Origin: SZUA-38 sp965212525
GTDB lineage: Bacteria; Pseudomonadota; Gammaproteobacteria; Xanthomonadales; SZUA-38
NCBI GenBank assembly: GCA_965212525.1
Contig: CBDBVC010000059.1
Coordinates: forward strand, 167,276-231,275
Reading direction: 5' to 3'
DNA: 64,000 nt
Shown: piece by piece, positions 9,179 to 17,175 of the stretch
How positions within the stretch are numbered: the stretch's first letter is position 1
How the letters are laid out: the number at the start of each line of letters is the position of its first letter
Notes under the pieces: model-generated
What the model was told of the DNA's origin: nothing
What the model saw: the letters and a program-made list of their open reading frames with translations, nothing else
The model's database searches: none
Position numbers and translations under genes: made by a program

Positions 9179-9593
9179 AATTCCTCCATAGTACAGGGAT
9201 AATGTAAGACCGCAGATCCTGCGGCAATCTGATCCTGTCCGGCTTTCCATCCACCACAACGGGGACTGAAATCAGAAATTCCGAACCAAAATAACTGCGA
9301 GCGTTGCCCGCGATTGTGTTGGCCACTTCACCTACCAGGTCACACATCGCATCGTGAGATGTGTCATCCTCACCAATGGTCAATAGCAGGTGCTTCAACA
9401 GACTGCCAGGTGCGGTGTAATACACGCACCCCTTCTTGTGGCCTGAAATACCGATGATGCCAGTGTATTCATGCGCCATGGCATCGTCATTACTGCGCAG
9501 GTAAGGTGTCTGGATGGTTGCCGGACTGGCCGACATCGTGCTGAAATAATGGATGGCACCATCGATAAACACCCTGAGATCCGACTCGTTCAT
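9147..9593 (-). CDS. CheX-like chemotaxis phosphatase
   Basis: A 148-residue protein of the CheC/CheX/FliY phosphatase group, which removes phosphate from CheY-type receivers. The characteristic catalytic pair is visible in CDLVGEVANTIAGNARSYFG, where Glu and Asn fit the E-x(2)-N motif. CheX proteins carry a single such helix and act as dimers, which fits the length. The start ATG overlaps the stop of the receiver gene by four bases (ATGA), so the two are translationally coupled and very probably functional partners. It is separate from any flagellar or main chemotaxis cluster. Confidence 0.82.
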   Translation of the reverse strand: MNESDLRVFIDGAIHYFSTMSASPATIQTPYLRSNDDAMAHEYTGIIGISGHKKGCVYYTAPGSLLKHLLLTIGEDDTSHDAMCDLVGEVANTIAGNARSYFGSEFLISVPVVVDGKPDRIRLPQDLRSYIIPVLWRNYESAVVISLE

Positions 9594-9961
9594 TGTTTTT
9601 TGCTGCCAATCAGCTTGGCCAGTGCACCGGTGAGTTCCTGTTCCGTAAACGGTTTACATAGAAACCCATGTGCCCCTTTCTTCATGGCGGCGATGGCTGT
9701 CGCCTTGTCCTTGAGGGCAGAGACCACCAGAATGATCAGGTTGGGATCAATTTCAAGTATCTTTTCGATACACTCACCACCGTCCATGTTGGGCATGGTC
9801 AGATCCATGGTGACAATTTCAGGCTTGCCGATTGTCATCATCTCTACCGCTTCCACACCGTTATAGGCCAGCCCGACTACTTCAAGGTTGAAGTCCTCGA
9901 TGGCTCGCTGTATCCGGTTTCGGATTATCATCGAGTCGTCGACAATCATCAATCGCATCAC
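9590..9961 (-). CDS. CheY-like single-domain response regulator
   Basis: A 123-residue stand-alone receiver domain. The acidic pair Asp8-Asp9 (VDDS), the phosphoacceptor Asp53 (MDLTMPNMDG), the switch Ser in VVSALKD and the conserved Lys in LCKPF are all present, so it should be phosphorylatable. There is no output domain, so it must signal by protein contact, as CheY does. It is coupled by ATGA overlaps to the kinase gene upstream and to the cheX-like gene downstream. The likely cycle is phosphorylation by the kinase and dephosphorylation by CheX. Confidence 0.9.
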   Translation of the reverse strand: MMRLMIVDDSMIIRNRIQRAIEDFNLEVVGLAYNGVEAVEMMTIGKPEIVTMDLTMPNMDGGECIEKILEIDPNLIILVVSALKDKATAIAAMKKGAHGFLCKPFTEQELTGALAKLIGSKKQ

Positions 9962-12525
9962 ACAGCCTCCCTGTCAATGTGGTAAGACGATTCGGGTTTT
10001 GGCAGTCGAATGATGAATTCACAGAAATGTCCAGGTACCGATTTGACGCCAATGGTTCCGCCAAGTGCCCTGACCTTGGATGCAACAACATCCATGCCGA
10101 CACCACGTCCGGCATTCCTGTCAGATTTTTCGACTGTCGAAAATCCGGACTTGAAGATCAGTCCGACAATCTGTTTGGGCAACAGTGAATCGAGTTGTTC
10201 ATCGTTCACCAGTCCCTTGTTCCTGGCGGCCAGTTTGATCGCCTCGACCGACAAGCCTCTGCCGTCATCATGATAGTCGATCTGGATATTGTTGCCTTCA
10301 ACCTCGGTGACCGTAACATTGAGCTGACCTTCAGCTGGTTTTTGATTGGCATTCCGCTGGGCAGAATCCTCTATACCGTGAACGATGGAATTCCTGATGA
10401 GCTGGATCAGAATGTCATTGCATTCACTGCGATACTCGTCGGGTATCAGCGATTCGCCCTCAATACGGAATTGGACCCGCTTGTCCGTTTCAATTGCAAC
10501 CTTTTGAGCCAGTTGTCCCAGAATGCTCTGGAATTGACCTGCTGGCAGTGATTTGTTCTGTTCACTTGCTTTGTCAGCTTCAAATGAATTGGTGATCTTG
10601 ATTGATTTCTGCAGTTGTCCGAGTCTCAGTATCAGAGTTCTCAGGGATTCGATCTGGTTGAGAAATTCGTCGAGTTTGATCGTCAGCGGCAGGAAATCCT
10701 TTCCAGTGATGTGATCCTTGTCGCGAATCTCTTCCAGAATGTCTTCAAACTCGTGAGCTTTTTCTTCAAAGACTTCGAGACCGAGACTGGCTGCGTCTCC
10801 CTTGATACCGTGAGAGATTCTGAATATCTCACCAACCTTGCTGGCGTGTTGTCTGGGAGTAATGCTGCGCTGACTGAGAACATCATTGATTTCAGCCAGG
10901 GATGACTCGGAATCACCCAGGAAGCGAGTCAACAGTGTGGGATCAACATGGAGCACCTGAATCATGAGATCAAACTGAGCCTGTGATTTCTGTTGCGACA
11001 GCATCAGGTCGCGTTCCAGGGTAACTCTGTCGGTAACATCGTCCACCTTGACCAGCAAGTGAGAAATCTGGTCATCAACAATGACGCGCTTGAATCCGAA
11101 ACTGAGGTGGCGAGCGAGGTGTTCACCTCCACCACTATCGAAAAACACTTCAATTTCATCCAGTGGGTTGAGGTCAGTGACCAGTTCCTCATTGACACGA
11201 TCACCCAGTAGCAATTCGATGTAATCCTCGGCCGTTTGAAGCGTTTTCTCGGGAACTATCTTGCGAAGCAATGTGAGGAAATTCTGTCCTGCAGGTTGCT
11301 CTTCATTGAGGATGTTGACCAGAGAGCCCGAATACTGATTGCCGATTGTGTGTTCTTTATCCATCAGGAAGAGCCCATCATTGACCGTATCCAGAATTCG
11401 GTCAGTTTCCCTTCTGGCCCGATTAAGCTGGACATCGGTACGACGAAGCTGACTGAGAAAATAGAATACAATGATGGCGAACATCAGCAGTGCGAAGGCG
11501 ATACCGATGATCTGGATCAGTCGCAGTGTATCTGATCTGCGTGCCGAATCATTCTCCAGTGCAGCCGCGAGTGAATCCATCAGCCCCAGAAGCCTGAGGT
11601 TGTTTGTCGATGCAAATGCGATTGCCTGTGTCAGGCTGATCAACCCTGAAGTGTCTGCTTCAGTAACCCGGTCCAGCGTTTTCTTCATCGGTTGCCATAA
11701 TTCGCTTGCCTGCAACAGAAAGTCTGCTGTTTGTGCATTGGTTACCGGATCAGCCGAACGTGTGGTGCCGTCAGAGCCCGTCAATTCTATCCCAGCCAGC
11801 ATGTCAGACAGATTTGTATCGAAGAGATTGACTTGCTGTGTCAGTTCCTTGATGGGTTGAGTGATCGACGAATTTGTCAGTTGTGCCTGCTCGATCTTGA
11901 ACAAGCTGTTGACGATTTGCTGGGTCAGGAGTAATTGATAGCGGATATTGTCATCAAGCTCAAACTCAGGTTCAGCTTCAGACTGGCTTCGTTGTGCAGC
12001 AGACAGTGCTGCAAACAGTGCATCTGCTCCCTTGTCGAGACTAGCGTTGGCATCTGAAATTGATTGTATCGCCACGCCATCGGCTTTGAGTATGCCCTGG
12101 ATTGCCAGACCGTAATCTTTCCAGATCAGTTTGGTTTCTTCGATGGCGTCACGACCGTCAGGGATGCTGACAGCATTCAGGTATACCAGTTGATTGTCGC
12201 TGTCTCGAATTTCACCACCGGTATCGAATGCGTACAGTGTGATATCAAACTGTTCGAATGTCTCACGCAATTCGATCAAGTGTGGTGTAACAGACTGGCT
12301 GCTCTGTTGGGCGATGAGTATATTCTGCAAAGTCTTGATCATGCGCTGGGACAGCATGCGTTGCTGGCCTGCCATATTGATCTCTGCTGCGTCATCTTCA
12401 AACTGTGATGACACAATGAAGTTCAGCAACAGCACTGAAATGATCGTCAGGACAAATAGTGCAATGAATCCGATGAGTGCGCGGTACCGACCACGTACTT
12501 CCTGCGAATTCGCTCGATTATTCAT
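9958..12525 (-). CDS. membrane hybrid sensor kinase: PilJ/NarX-type sensor, PAS, Hpt-like, CheA-type ATPase
   Basis: An 855-residue kinase. TM1 is at about residues 13-36. A periplasmic region follows, starting with the NarX/PilJ-type motif NMAGQQRMLSQRM and repeated later in a weaker form. TM2 is at about 338-360, then a PAS-like domain (RETDRILDTVNDGLFLMD, about 372-480). A helical Hpt-like segment carries the candidate phospho-His in SHGIKGDAASLGLEVFE. Last is a CheA-like HATPase domain with N-box LIRNSIVHG, DDGRGL and GRGVGMDVV. It has no CheW or receiver domain. The start is the ATG at 12525, preceded by GGGGGAAATT; the ATG at 12537 overlaps that ribosome site. First gene of the operon. 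Confidence 0.85.
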   Translation of the reverse strand: MNNRANSQEVRGRYRALIGFIALFVLTIISVLLLNFIVSSQFEDDAAEINMAGQQRMLSQRMIKTLQNILIAQQSSQSVTPHLIELRETFEQFDITLYAFDTGGEIRDSDNQLVYLNAVSIPDGRDAIEETKLIWKDYGLAIQGILKADGVAIQSISDANASLDKGADALFAALSAAQRSQSEAEPEFELDDNIRYQLLLTQQIVNSLFKIEQAQLTNSSITQPIKELTQQVNLFDTNLSDMLAGIELTGSDGTTRSADPVTNAQTADFLLQASELWQPMKKTLDRVTEADTSGLISLTQAIAFASTNNLRLLGLMDSLAAALENDSARRSDTLRLIQIIGIAFALLMFAIIVFYFLSQLRRTDVQLNRARRETDRILDTVNDGLFLMDKEHTIGNQYSGSLVNILNEEQPAGQNFLTLLRKIVPEKTLQTAEDYIELLLGDRVNEELVTDLNPLDEIEVFFDSGGGEHLARHLSFGFKRVIVDDQISHLLVKVDDVTDRVTLERDLMLSQQKSQAQFDLMIQVLHVDPTLLTRFLGDSESSLAEINDVLSQRSITPRQHASKVGEIFRISHGIKGDAASLGLEVFEEKAHEFEDILEEIRDKDHITGKDFLPLTIKLDEFLNQIESLRTLILRLGQLQKSIKITNSFEADKASEQNKSLPAGQFQSILGQLAQKVAIETDKRVQFRIEGESLIPDEYRSECNDILIQLIRNSIVHGIEDSAQRNANQKPAEGQLNVTVTEVEGNNIQIDYHDDGRGLSVEAIKLAARNKGLVNDEQLDSLLPKQIVGLIFKSGFSTVEKSDRNAGRGVGMDVVASKVRALGGTIGVKSVPGHFCEFIIRLPKPESSYHIDREAV

Positions 12526-12743
12526 AATTTCCCCCATGTGATGTCACCCTGTGCCTGAGCGCCCACATTTCTTTTGAGGATTTTCGACCGCCCCGCTTCT
12601 TCCCTGGGACACCAACACTGAAACACTATCACGATCGGCATGTCGCGGAAACGAACGGGTGTTTGAATTAACAAATGATTACAAACCGCCCGAATTTGAA
12701 CATTAAACGGGCAGTTACGTAGTGCTCAGAAATCGGGCATCGG

Positions 12744-13460
12744 TCAGTCGTTCTGTTGTAGCTGATTCAGCGCCTTCTTGACCATGGGGTGTGGATTGAT
12801 GGCATCAGCTCGCTCAAGAGCCTGTCGTGCTTCATCCTGCCGTCCCTGTTTCAGATACATCTGGCCGAGCATGAAATGGCTGTCGAAACTGTCCGGAAAG
12901 TAGTCCAGGTTCAGTTTCAGCAGGGTTTCGGCTGCAGTTGCATCGAATTTCTGATTCTTGAGCGCCAGATCGATCAGCATGCCTTCGGAAAAATCATAGC
13001 TGTGCGTGCCATGGTACATCTCGCGTAGTTCCATGTAGCGTGCCGTCATGGCCTCGATGCCTTCTTTCTTCAGTACCTTGTTGAGTACCGTACCGGTCAT
13101 GTAGGGCTCGGCGATTCCGCGGTGGCAGGTCATGCAATTGATGCGCTTGTTGCCTTTCAGCAGTGACAGGTGTTCACCATTGATGGCGGTAACCATGTCC
13201 ATCATCTGGCGCGTGATTTTCTTGAACCGCTTCTCGTCACTGGTAAAGTCGTATTCTTCAAGTGGCTGACCTTCCTCACCGACATGACAGCCGCTGCAGC
13301 GCAATCCGGTAGACCGGGTGAACTTGATCATGACGGCACGCAATTGTTCGGCAGAGATGTCCTCGGGCAGGTGCGTCAGATTTTCAGGATTATCCCAGAT
13401 ACTTGCCTTGACCGAGACCGCCAGAGGCAGCGCCAGCAGTAACCACCATCGTTGTTTCAT
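12744..13460 (-). CDS. periplasmic di-heme cytochrome c with TPR tail (CytoC_RC type)
   Basis: A 238-residue exported protein with an N-terminal signal peptide (MKQRWWLLLALPLAVSVKA). Two heme-c motifs, CSGCH and CMTCH, are followed by a tetratricopeptide-like tail (MLGQMYLKQGRQDEARQAL). The spacing and the MTxRG/CMTCHRG context resemble the photosynthetic reaction-centre cytochrome subunit family (CytoC_RC), whose full members have four hemes. Non-photosynthetic bacteria often carry such short forms with unknown electron partners. The start at 13460 is chosen for GGAG nine bases upstream. The 218 bp downstream include a GCCCG/CGGGC hairpin around 12686-12712 that may end this transcript. Confidence 0.78.
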   Translation of the reverse strand: MKQRWWLLLALPLAVSVKASIWDNPENLTHLPEDISAEQLRAVMIKFTRSTGLRCSGCHVGEEGQPLEEYDFTSDEKRFKKITRQMMDMVTAINGEHLSLLKGNKRINCMTCHRGIAEPYMTGTVLNKVLKKEGIEAMTARYMELREMYHGTHSYDFSEGMLIDLALKNQKFDATAAETLLKLNLDYFPDSFDSHFMLGQMYLKQGRQDEARQALERADAINPHPMVKKALNQLQQND

Positions 13461-13512
13461 CAATTCAATTCTCCGCATTCACGCGTGTCCACCAGAGTCG
13501 GACATCATACCA

Positions 13513-14391
13513 TCACCTTTTCGTTGTTACGCGCAGGGGCCTGAAATAGTTCTGGTTTTTGTAAAAAATGTGATCTTCATTGGCAGGCCACCAGCCTGGT
13601 ATGCCGAGAATCGGCAGTGGCAGCAATCGACTTGATGCGTTCTTGATATTGGATATTGTGCTACTGGATGGTGCAGTTTCACACAAGCCGGTTTCCTGCT
13701 TCAGCCTCTTGGCTACAATGTGATCGACTTCGGTCAGTTTGTCTGCATGCTTCATCGAATTGAATGTGTGATCAACCTCGAGAAACAGCGCTTTTGCCGT
13801 GAGCCCGACATAGGGCGTCAACAGTTGTTCCAGCAGACCATGGCCAATGACGAAGGCGTGCAGGTTACTGTGCCAGTCAGCCCGACAGTCAACAAACAGG
13901 GCATGCCAGTCATGCTGCCGAATCATCCGTTCGTGTTCAGGCCTGCTGCCGCACAGAACGATGCCGGTCTCGTCCACCAGGGTGACGTAATCTCGCATCC
14001 TGTTGCGAACTCCGGGCTGTTTGCCCGCTGAGTCAAGCTGATTCAGGTGAGCCCGGTTCAGTGTGCGCTTGATGCGCGTGTAACGAATCCAGACCAGTGC
14101 GTTGAACAGGTCATGCCAGTTGTCCGTTCGGGTTGGGATGGCACCGGTTTTTGCAATACCGGATTCATAGGACACTGCCGTGAGTGAAGCTTGCTGTTCA
14201 GTGAATCGATACGATGGAATGTCGACATTCTGACCTGTTTCTTCACAAGCCACCGCAGACCACCATCGGTTCATCTCGTCCAGGCTCGGGAATGTTGCCG
14301 CGTCTCCGGCTGCAGGAAATGATGCCAGTTGATCTGGCCAGTCCCGCTCAATCAGCTTCAGAATCAGCCGCGGCTCTTCCATTTTGCTCAT
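13513..14391 (-). CDS. DUF3025 domain protein
   Basis: A 292-residue protein of the uncharacterised DUF3025 family. The family's C-terminal signature is clear: LPILGIPGWWPANEDHIFY followed by YFRPLR. Further marks are the mid-protein NALVWIRYTRIKRTLNRAH and DETGIVLCG. No signal peptide or membrane helix is seen, so it is probably cytoplasmic. The ATG at 14391 (MSKMEEPRL) is preferred over the longer frame to 14496, which would overlap the divergent Kazal-protein gene and lacks similarity. No catalytic motif can be named. Confidence 0.75.
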   Translation of the reverse strand: MSKMEEPRLILKLIERDWPDQLASFPAAGDAATFPSLDEMNRWWSAVACEETGQNVDIPSYRFTEQQASLTAVSYESGIAKTGAIPTRTDNWHDLFNALVWIRYTRIKRTLNRAHLNQLDSAGKQPGVRNRMRDYVTLVDETGIVLCGSRPEHERMIRQHDWHALFVDCRADWHSNLHAFVIGHGLLEQLLTPYVGLTAKALFLEVDHTFNSMKHADKLTEVDHIVAKRLKQETGLCETAPSSSTISNIKNASSRLLPLPILGIPGWWPANEDHIFYKNQNYFRPLRVTTKR

Positions 14392-14434
14392 GAATTGTTC
14401 ATCCTGTCTGCTCAATCCATTCGAAGGAATGTGC

Positions 14435-14728
14435 ATGCGAATACTGACACAAATCGGCGGTGCTCTCATCCTGTCACTGATGGTGGCCTGCAGCAATCAG
14501 CCAGAAGAGGTTGCCAGACCGGAGGTTGCCACGCCGGAAGAACCGGCCTGCAAGATCAAGGTAAAGAATCCGGAAGAGCGCATGTGCACGATGGAGTACC
14601 GGCCGGTCTGCGGATGTGATGGCAAGACCTATTCAAACGCCTGTGTGGCAAGTACCATGGGCATCACGCGATCCACACCAGGTGCCTGTGAAGGCGACGA
14701 CATTGAAGCCAGGCAGGACACACCATAG
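14435..14728 (+). CDS. lipoprotein with Kazal-type protease inhibitor domain
   Basis: A 97-residue predicted lipoprotein. The signal peptide ends in a lipobox LMVAC (Cys19). After a short Pro/Glu linker comes one Kazal domain (about residues 39-84), with the diagnostic VCGCDGKTYSNAC and six cysteines in total. Kazal domains inhibit serine proteases by presenting a canonical loop. In bacteria they are sporadic and usually outer-surface or periplasmic. The chosen ATG has AAGGA upstream; a longer frame from 14384 has no signal peptide at its start. It lies 16 bp before the glutathione peroxidase gene and is probably co-transcribed with it. Confidence 0.82.
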   Translation: MRILTQIGGALILSLMVACSNQPEEVARPEVATPEEPACKIKVKNPEERMCTMEYRPVCGCDGKTYSNACVASTMGITRSTPGACEGDDIEARQDTP

Positions 14729-14744
14729 CATCAGGAATCAGACA

Positions 14745-15230
14745 ATGAGCGACACCGTACATCAGTTCGAAGCCGAAACCATTGAAGGCGAAAACCAGAC
14801 TCTTTCAGACTATGAAGGCGACGTCCTGCTGATCGTCAACACGGCCAGCAAATGCGGATTCACACCCCAGTACAAGGGTCTGGAGAAGATCTATCAGGAA
14901 TACGGTGACAAGGGCTTCAAGGTACTGGGTTTCCCCTGTGACCAGTTTGGCCACCAGGAGCCTGGCAATGAGGAAGAAATCGCCCAGTTCTGCGAGTTGA
15001 ATTTCGGTGTGACCTTTCCCCTGTTCAGCAAGATCGAAGTCAATGGCGACAATGCCCACCCACTGTATGAATACCTGAAGCAGGAAGCACCGGGTCTGCT
15101 GGGCAGCAAGAAGATCAAATGGAACTTCACCAAGTTCCTGGTCAACCGGGAGGGCAAGGTGCTCAAGCGCTACGCACCGAACACCAAGCCGAAGGATCTG
15201 GTTGACGACATCGTGGCAGAGCTGGACTGA
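14745..15230 (+). CDS. glutathione peroxidase family protein (BtuE/Gpx-like)
   Basis: A 161-residue thiol peroxidase. The peroxidatic Cys sits in VNTASKCGFTPQY (Cys, not selenocysteine), the Gln of the catalytic tetrad lies in FPCDQFG, and the Trp and Asn lie in KWNFTKFLV. The LLGSKKIKWNF loop is typical of monomeric, thioredoxin-using bacterial Gpx enzymes that reduce H2O2 and organic hydroperoxides. The start at 14745 gives the usual family length. A longer frame from 14616 runs through the Kazal gene and is rejected. Confidence 0.93.
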   Translation: MSDTVHQFEAETIEGENQTLSDYEGDVLLIVNTASKCGFTPQYKGLEKIYQEYGDKGFKVLGFPCDQFGHQEPGNEEEIAQFCELNFGVTFPLFSKIEVNGDNAHPLYEYLKQEAPGLLGSKKIKWNFTKFLVNREGKVLKRYAPNTKPKDLVDDIVAELD

Positions 15231-15351
15231 ATCAACCATTGAGCACAGGCGCATGAGCACCAGCCGTTCAGCCTGGCGTCAGTCTGGATTCATGGTCTAT
15301 TCAGCATCAATCGGTTTAAATGGCATCATGAAACATGACTAGGAGACAGTG

Positions 15352-15987
15352 ATGAAAAAGCTGACCCTGCTATTGATCGGATTGATGATGACATCAATCA
15401 GCGCGGCCGACCGATACGGCGGTATTTCGATCCATGAAGCGATTTACGGTACAGGTTACCGCTACTGTGATGCCACCTACGCCGTCAGGCATTGCGATGG
15501 GCTGGACAGCTGCCAGATTCGCGCCAGCAATAATCTGTGTGGTGATCCACACAAGGGTGAACGCAAGACACTCAAAGTGATCTACAGCTGCGGTTACGGC
15601 ACGCGAGAGGCCCGGATTCGTGAACGCGAGAGCGGATACATCGAGTGTGATCGCTCATCCTCATCACCATATTTTGAGCCACGTCAGCCGTCAGCAGGGC
15701 GCTCGGCAAGGCAGCAATCGCGCGGTAATCGCTACGGTTACAACCGTGGTTTGCTGCAGATTCTTGAAGTGGAATATGGCCGAGATCACCGTTACTGCGA
15801 TGCCACCTACGCCTTTGAGCGTCAGTGCGATGGACGCGAATCCTGCTCGGTAAGGGTCAACAACAACCTCTGTGGTGACCCCTACAAGGGCAAGAAGAAG
15901 ACCGCCTACATCGAATACCGCTGTGATGGACGTGTTCGCAGTCATCAGGTCAGGGAAGGCGACTCGGCTCATCTGGACTGTTACTGA
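15352..15987 (+). CDS. secreted protein with two SUEL-type (rhamnose/galactose-binding) lectin-like domains
   Basis: A 211-residue exported protein (signal peptide, residues 1-20). Two homologous domains (about 20-105 and 125-211) repeat the pattern RYCDATYA, then CDG..SC..R..NNLCGDP.KG and a final aromatic strand with Cys. This is the cysteine and motif layout of the SUEL/Gal_Lectin domain known from animal rhamnose-binding lectins. The two domains are joined by an Arg/Ser-rich linker. The ATG at 15352 has AGGAGA six bases before it. A rho-independent terminator follows directly. The sugar specificity is not readable from sequence. Confidence 0.72.
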   Translation: MKKLTLLLIGLMMTSISAADRYGGISIHEAIYGTGYRYCDATYAVRHCDGLDSCQIRASNNLCGDPHKGERKTLKVIYSCGYGTREARIRERESGYIECDRSSSSPYFEPRQPSAGRSARQQSRGNRYGYNRGLLQILEVEYGRDHRYCDATYAFERQCDGRESCSVRVNNNLCGDPYKGKKKTAYIEYRCDGRVRSHQVREGDSAHLDCY

Positions 15988-16009
15988 CGGTCAACAGCAA
16001 CTCAGGCAA

Positions 16010-16036
16010 AAGGCCCCGGAATGGGGCCTTTTTTTA
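16010..16036 (+). terminator. rho-independent terminator of the lectin-like gene
   Basis: AAGGCCCC and GGGGCCTT pair around a short GAAT loop and are followed by a run of seven T. It lies 22 bp after the lectin-like stop. Confidence 0.9.
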
Positions 16037-16054
16037 TTCATGACGCTTGAGGGG

Positions 16055-17102
16055 TCAGGACTGACTGTCGCGGCAGTATCGCTCGCACAGGTCACGTCCC
16101 ATCCTGCGGGCATCACTGACCTGGCCCGGATCCAGTTCAAGCTCCGCCGAGTTCAGCATCTGGTCAACATAGCCTGACAGCATGGGATCAAAGCCTGCCA
16201 GTTTGGCGGCATAGGTATAGGCATAGATCAGATAGGGGTCCTTGTCGAGTATGCTGTCGTACTGGTACACGTAGGCGTATTGAAGAAATGCGCTGGGGTG
16301 CCCGGAATGCAGTGCCTGATTGAGATAGCGGATGGCGTTGTTTCTGAATTCCATTACCAGTTCGGGCTGCTTGAAGGCCAGTCGGGGATAAAACAGCTGC
16401 TGGCCGTCCACCGGGTATTTGATCATTGCCGGCAGATAGCCCATGTCAGCCGATGTTCTGAGCCAGTAATAGGCCATCAGGTCGTAATCGGCATCGATCT
16501 CGGAACAGGTTTCGAAACTGATCTGCATGGCGGCCATCTGATCTTCCATGTACTGCATCGATTCTTCACTGACATCCTTTCTGGCGCGCTGTTCGATGTA
16601 GCTGTCCATCATGGCATCGAAGTTCTGCTGCGTGCGTGGTGTCTGCTTGCAGGACAGGAAGCGCAGGTACAGCAGGAATGCCGCTTCCCCGGTCGCCATC
16701 ACCGACGCGTTCGCGCAGGTCGATCATGGCAGTGGCATCGATCAGCGGTACTTCGTCAGTCATCAGCTGTTGCTGAATCTCCGCCATGCGAAACTGGCTG
16801 AACTGCTGCCATTCGGGATCATAATCAGGATCGGCTTCGACCTGGTCCTGACGCGAAAGGGTGGCCGTCTGTCTGGCCGGGGGAGATTCCAGGCTGCCAG
16901 TATCACCGGCAGTGATTGAGATGGATTCAGAGTTGGCCTTATCGCCTGCAGGCAGGTCAGTAGTGGAATCGGCAGCCTGATCCGATGAGCTTGTCCTCAC
17001 CGGGCCAGCTGGCTCGGGTGAGTCGGTCAGCATCCAGTAGAGCACACCTGCCGTCGTTGCCAGGGCGATGCTTGCCAAGATTGTGAGGCTGGTTCTGCTC
17101 AC
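16055..17102 (-). pseudogene. frameshifted exported hypothetical protein
   Basis: One gene split over two frames. The N-terminal part (from 17102) has a signal anchor (MSRTSLTILASIALATTAGVLY) and a Ser/Asp-rich linker, and runs to about ...DATAMIDLRERV. The rest continues in another frame as ATGEAAFLLYLRFLSCK and ends at 16055. The switch lies near 16690-16705, in a GC-rich stretch. The joined product is about 348 residues, all-helical, with a Sel1/TPR-like character (ALHSGHPSAFLQYAYVY). A real loss of function or a single sequencing indel are both possible. No function is recognised. Confidence 0.65.
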
Positions 17103-17121
17103 GTGATTCCTGAGAAAAGAA

Positions 17122-17147
17122 GCGAAGCTGACGCATGCCAGCTTCGC
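17122..17147 (-). terminator. rho-independent terminator downstream of degQ
   Basis: Read leftward, GCGAAGCTG and CAGCTTCGC form a perfect nine-base stem, followed by TTCTTTTCT. It lies 28 bp past the degQ stop. Confidence 0.75.
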
Positions 17148-17175
17148 AGGTTAACCCACACTGGGTGGTGTCAGA

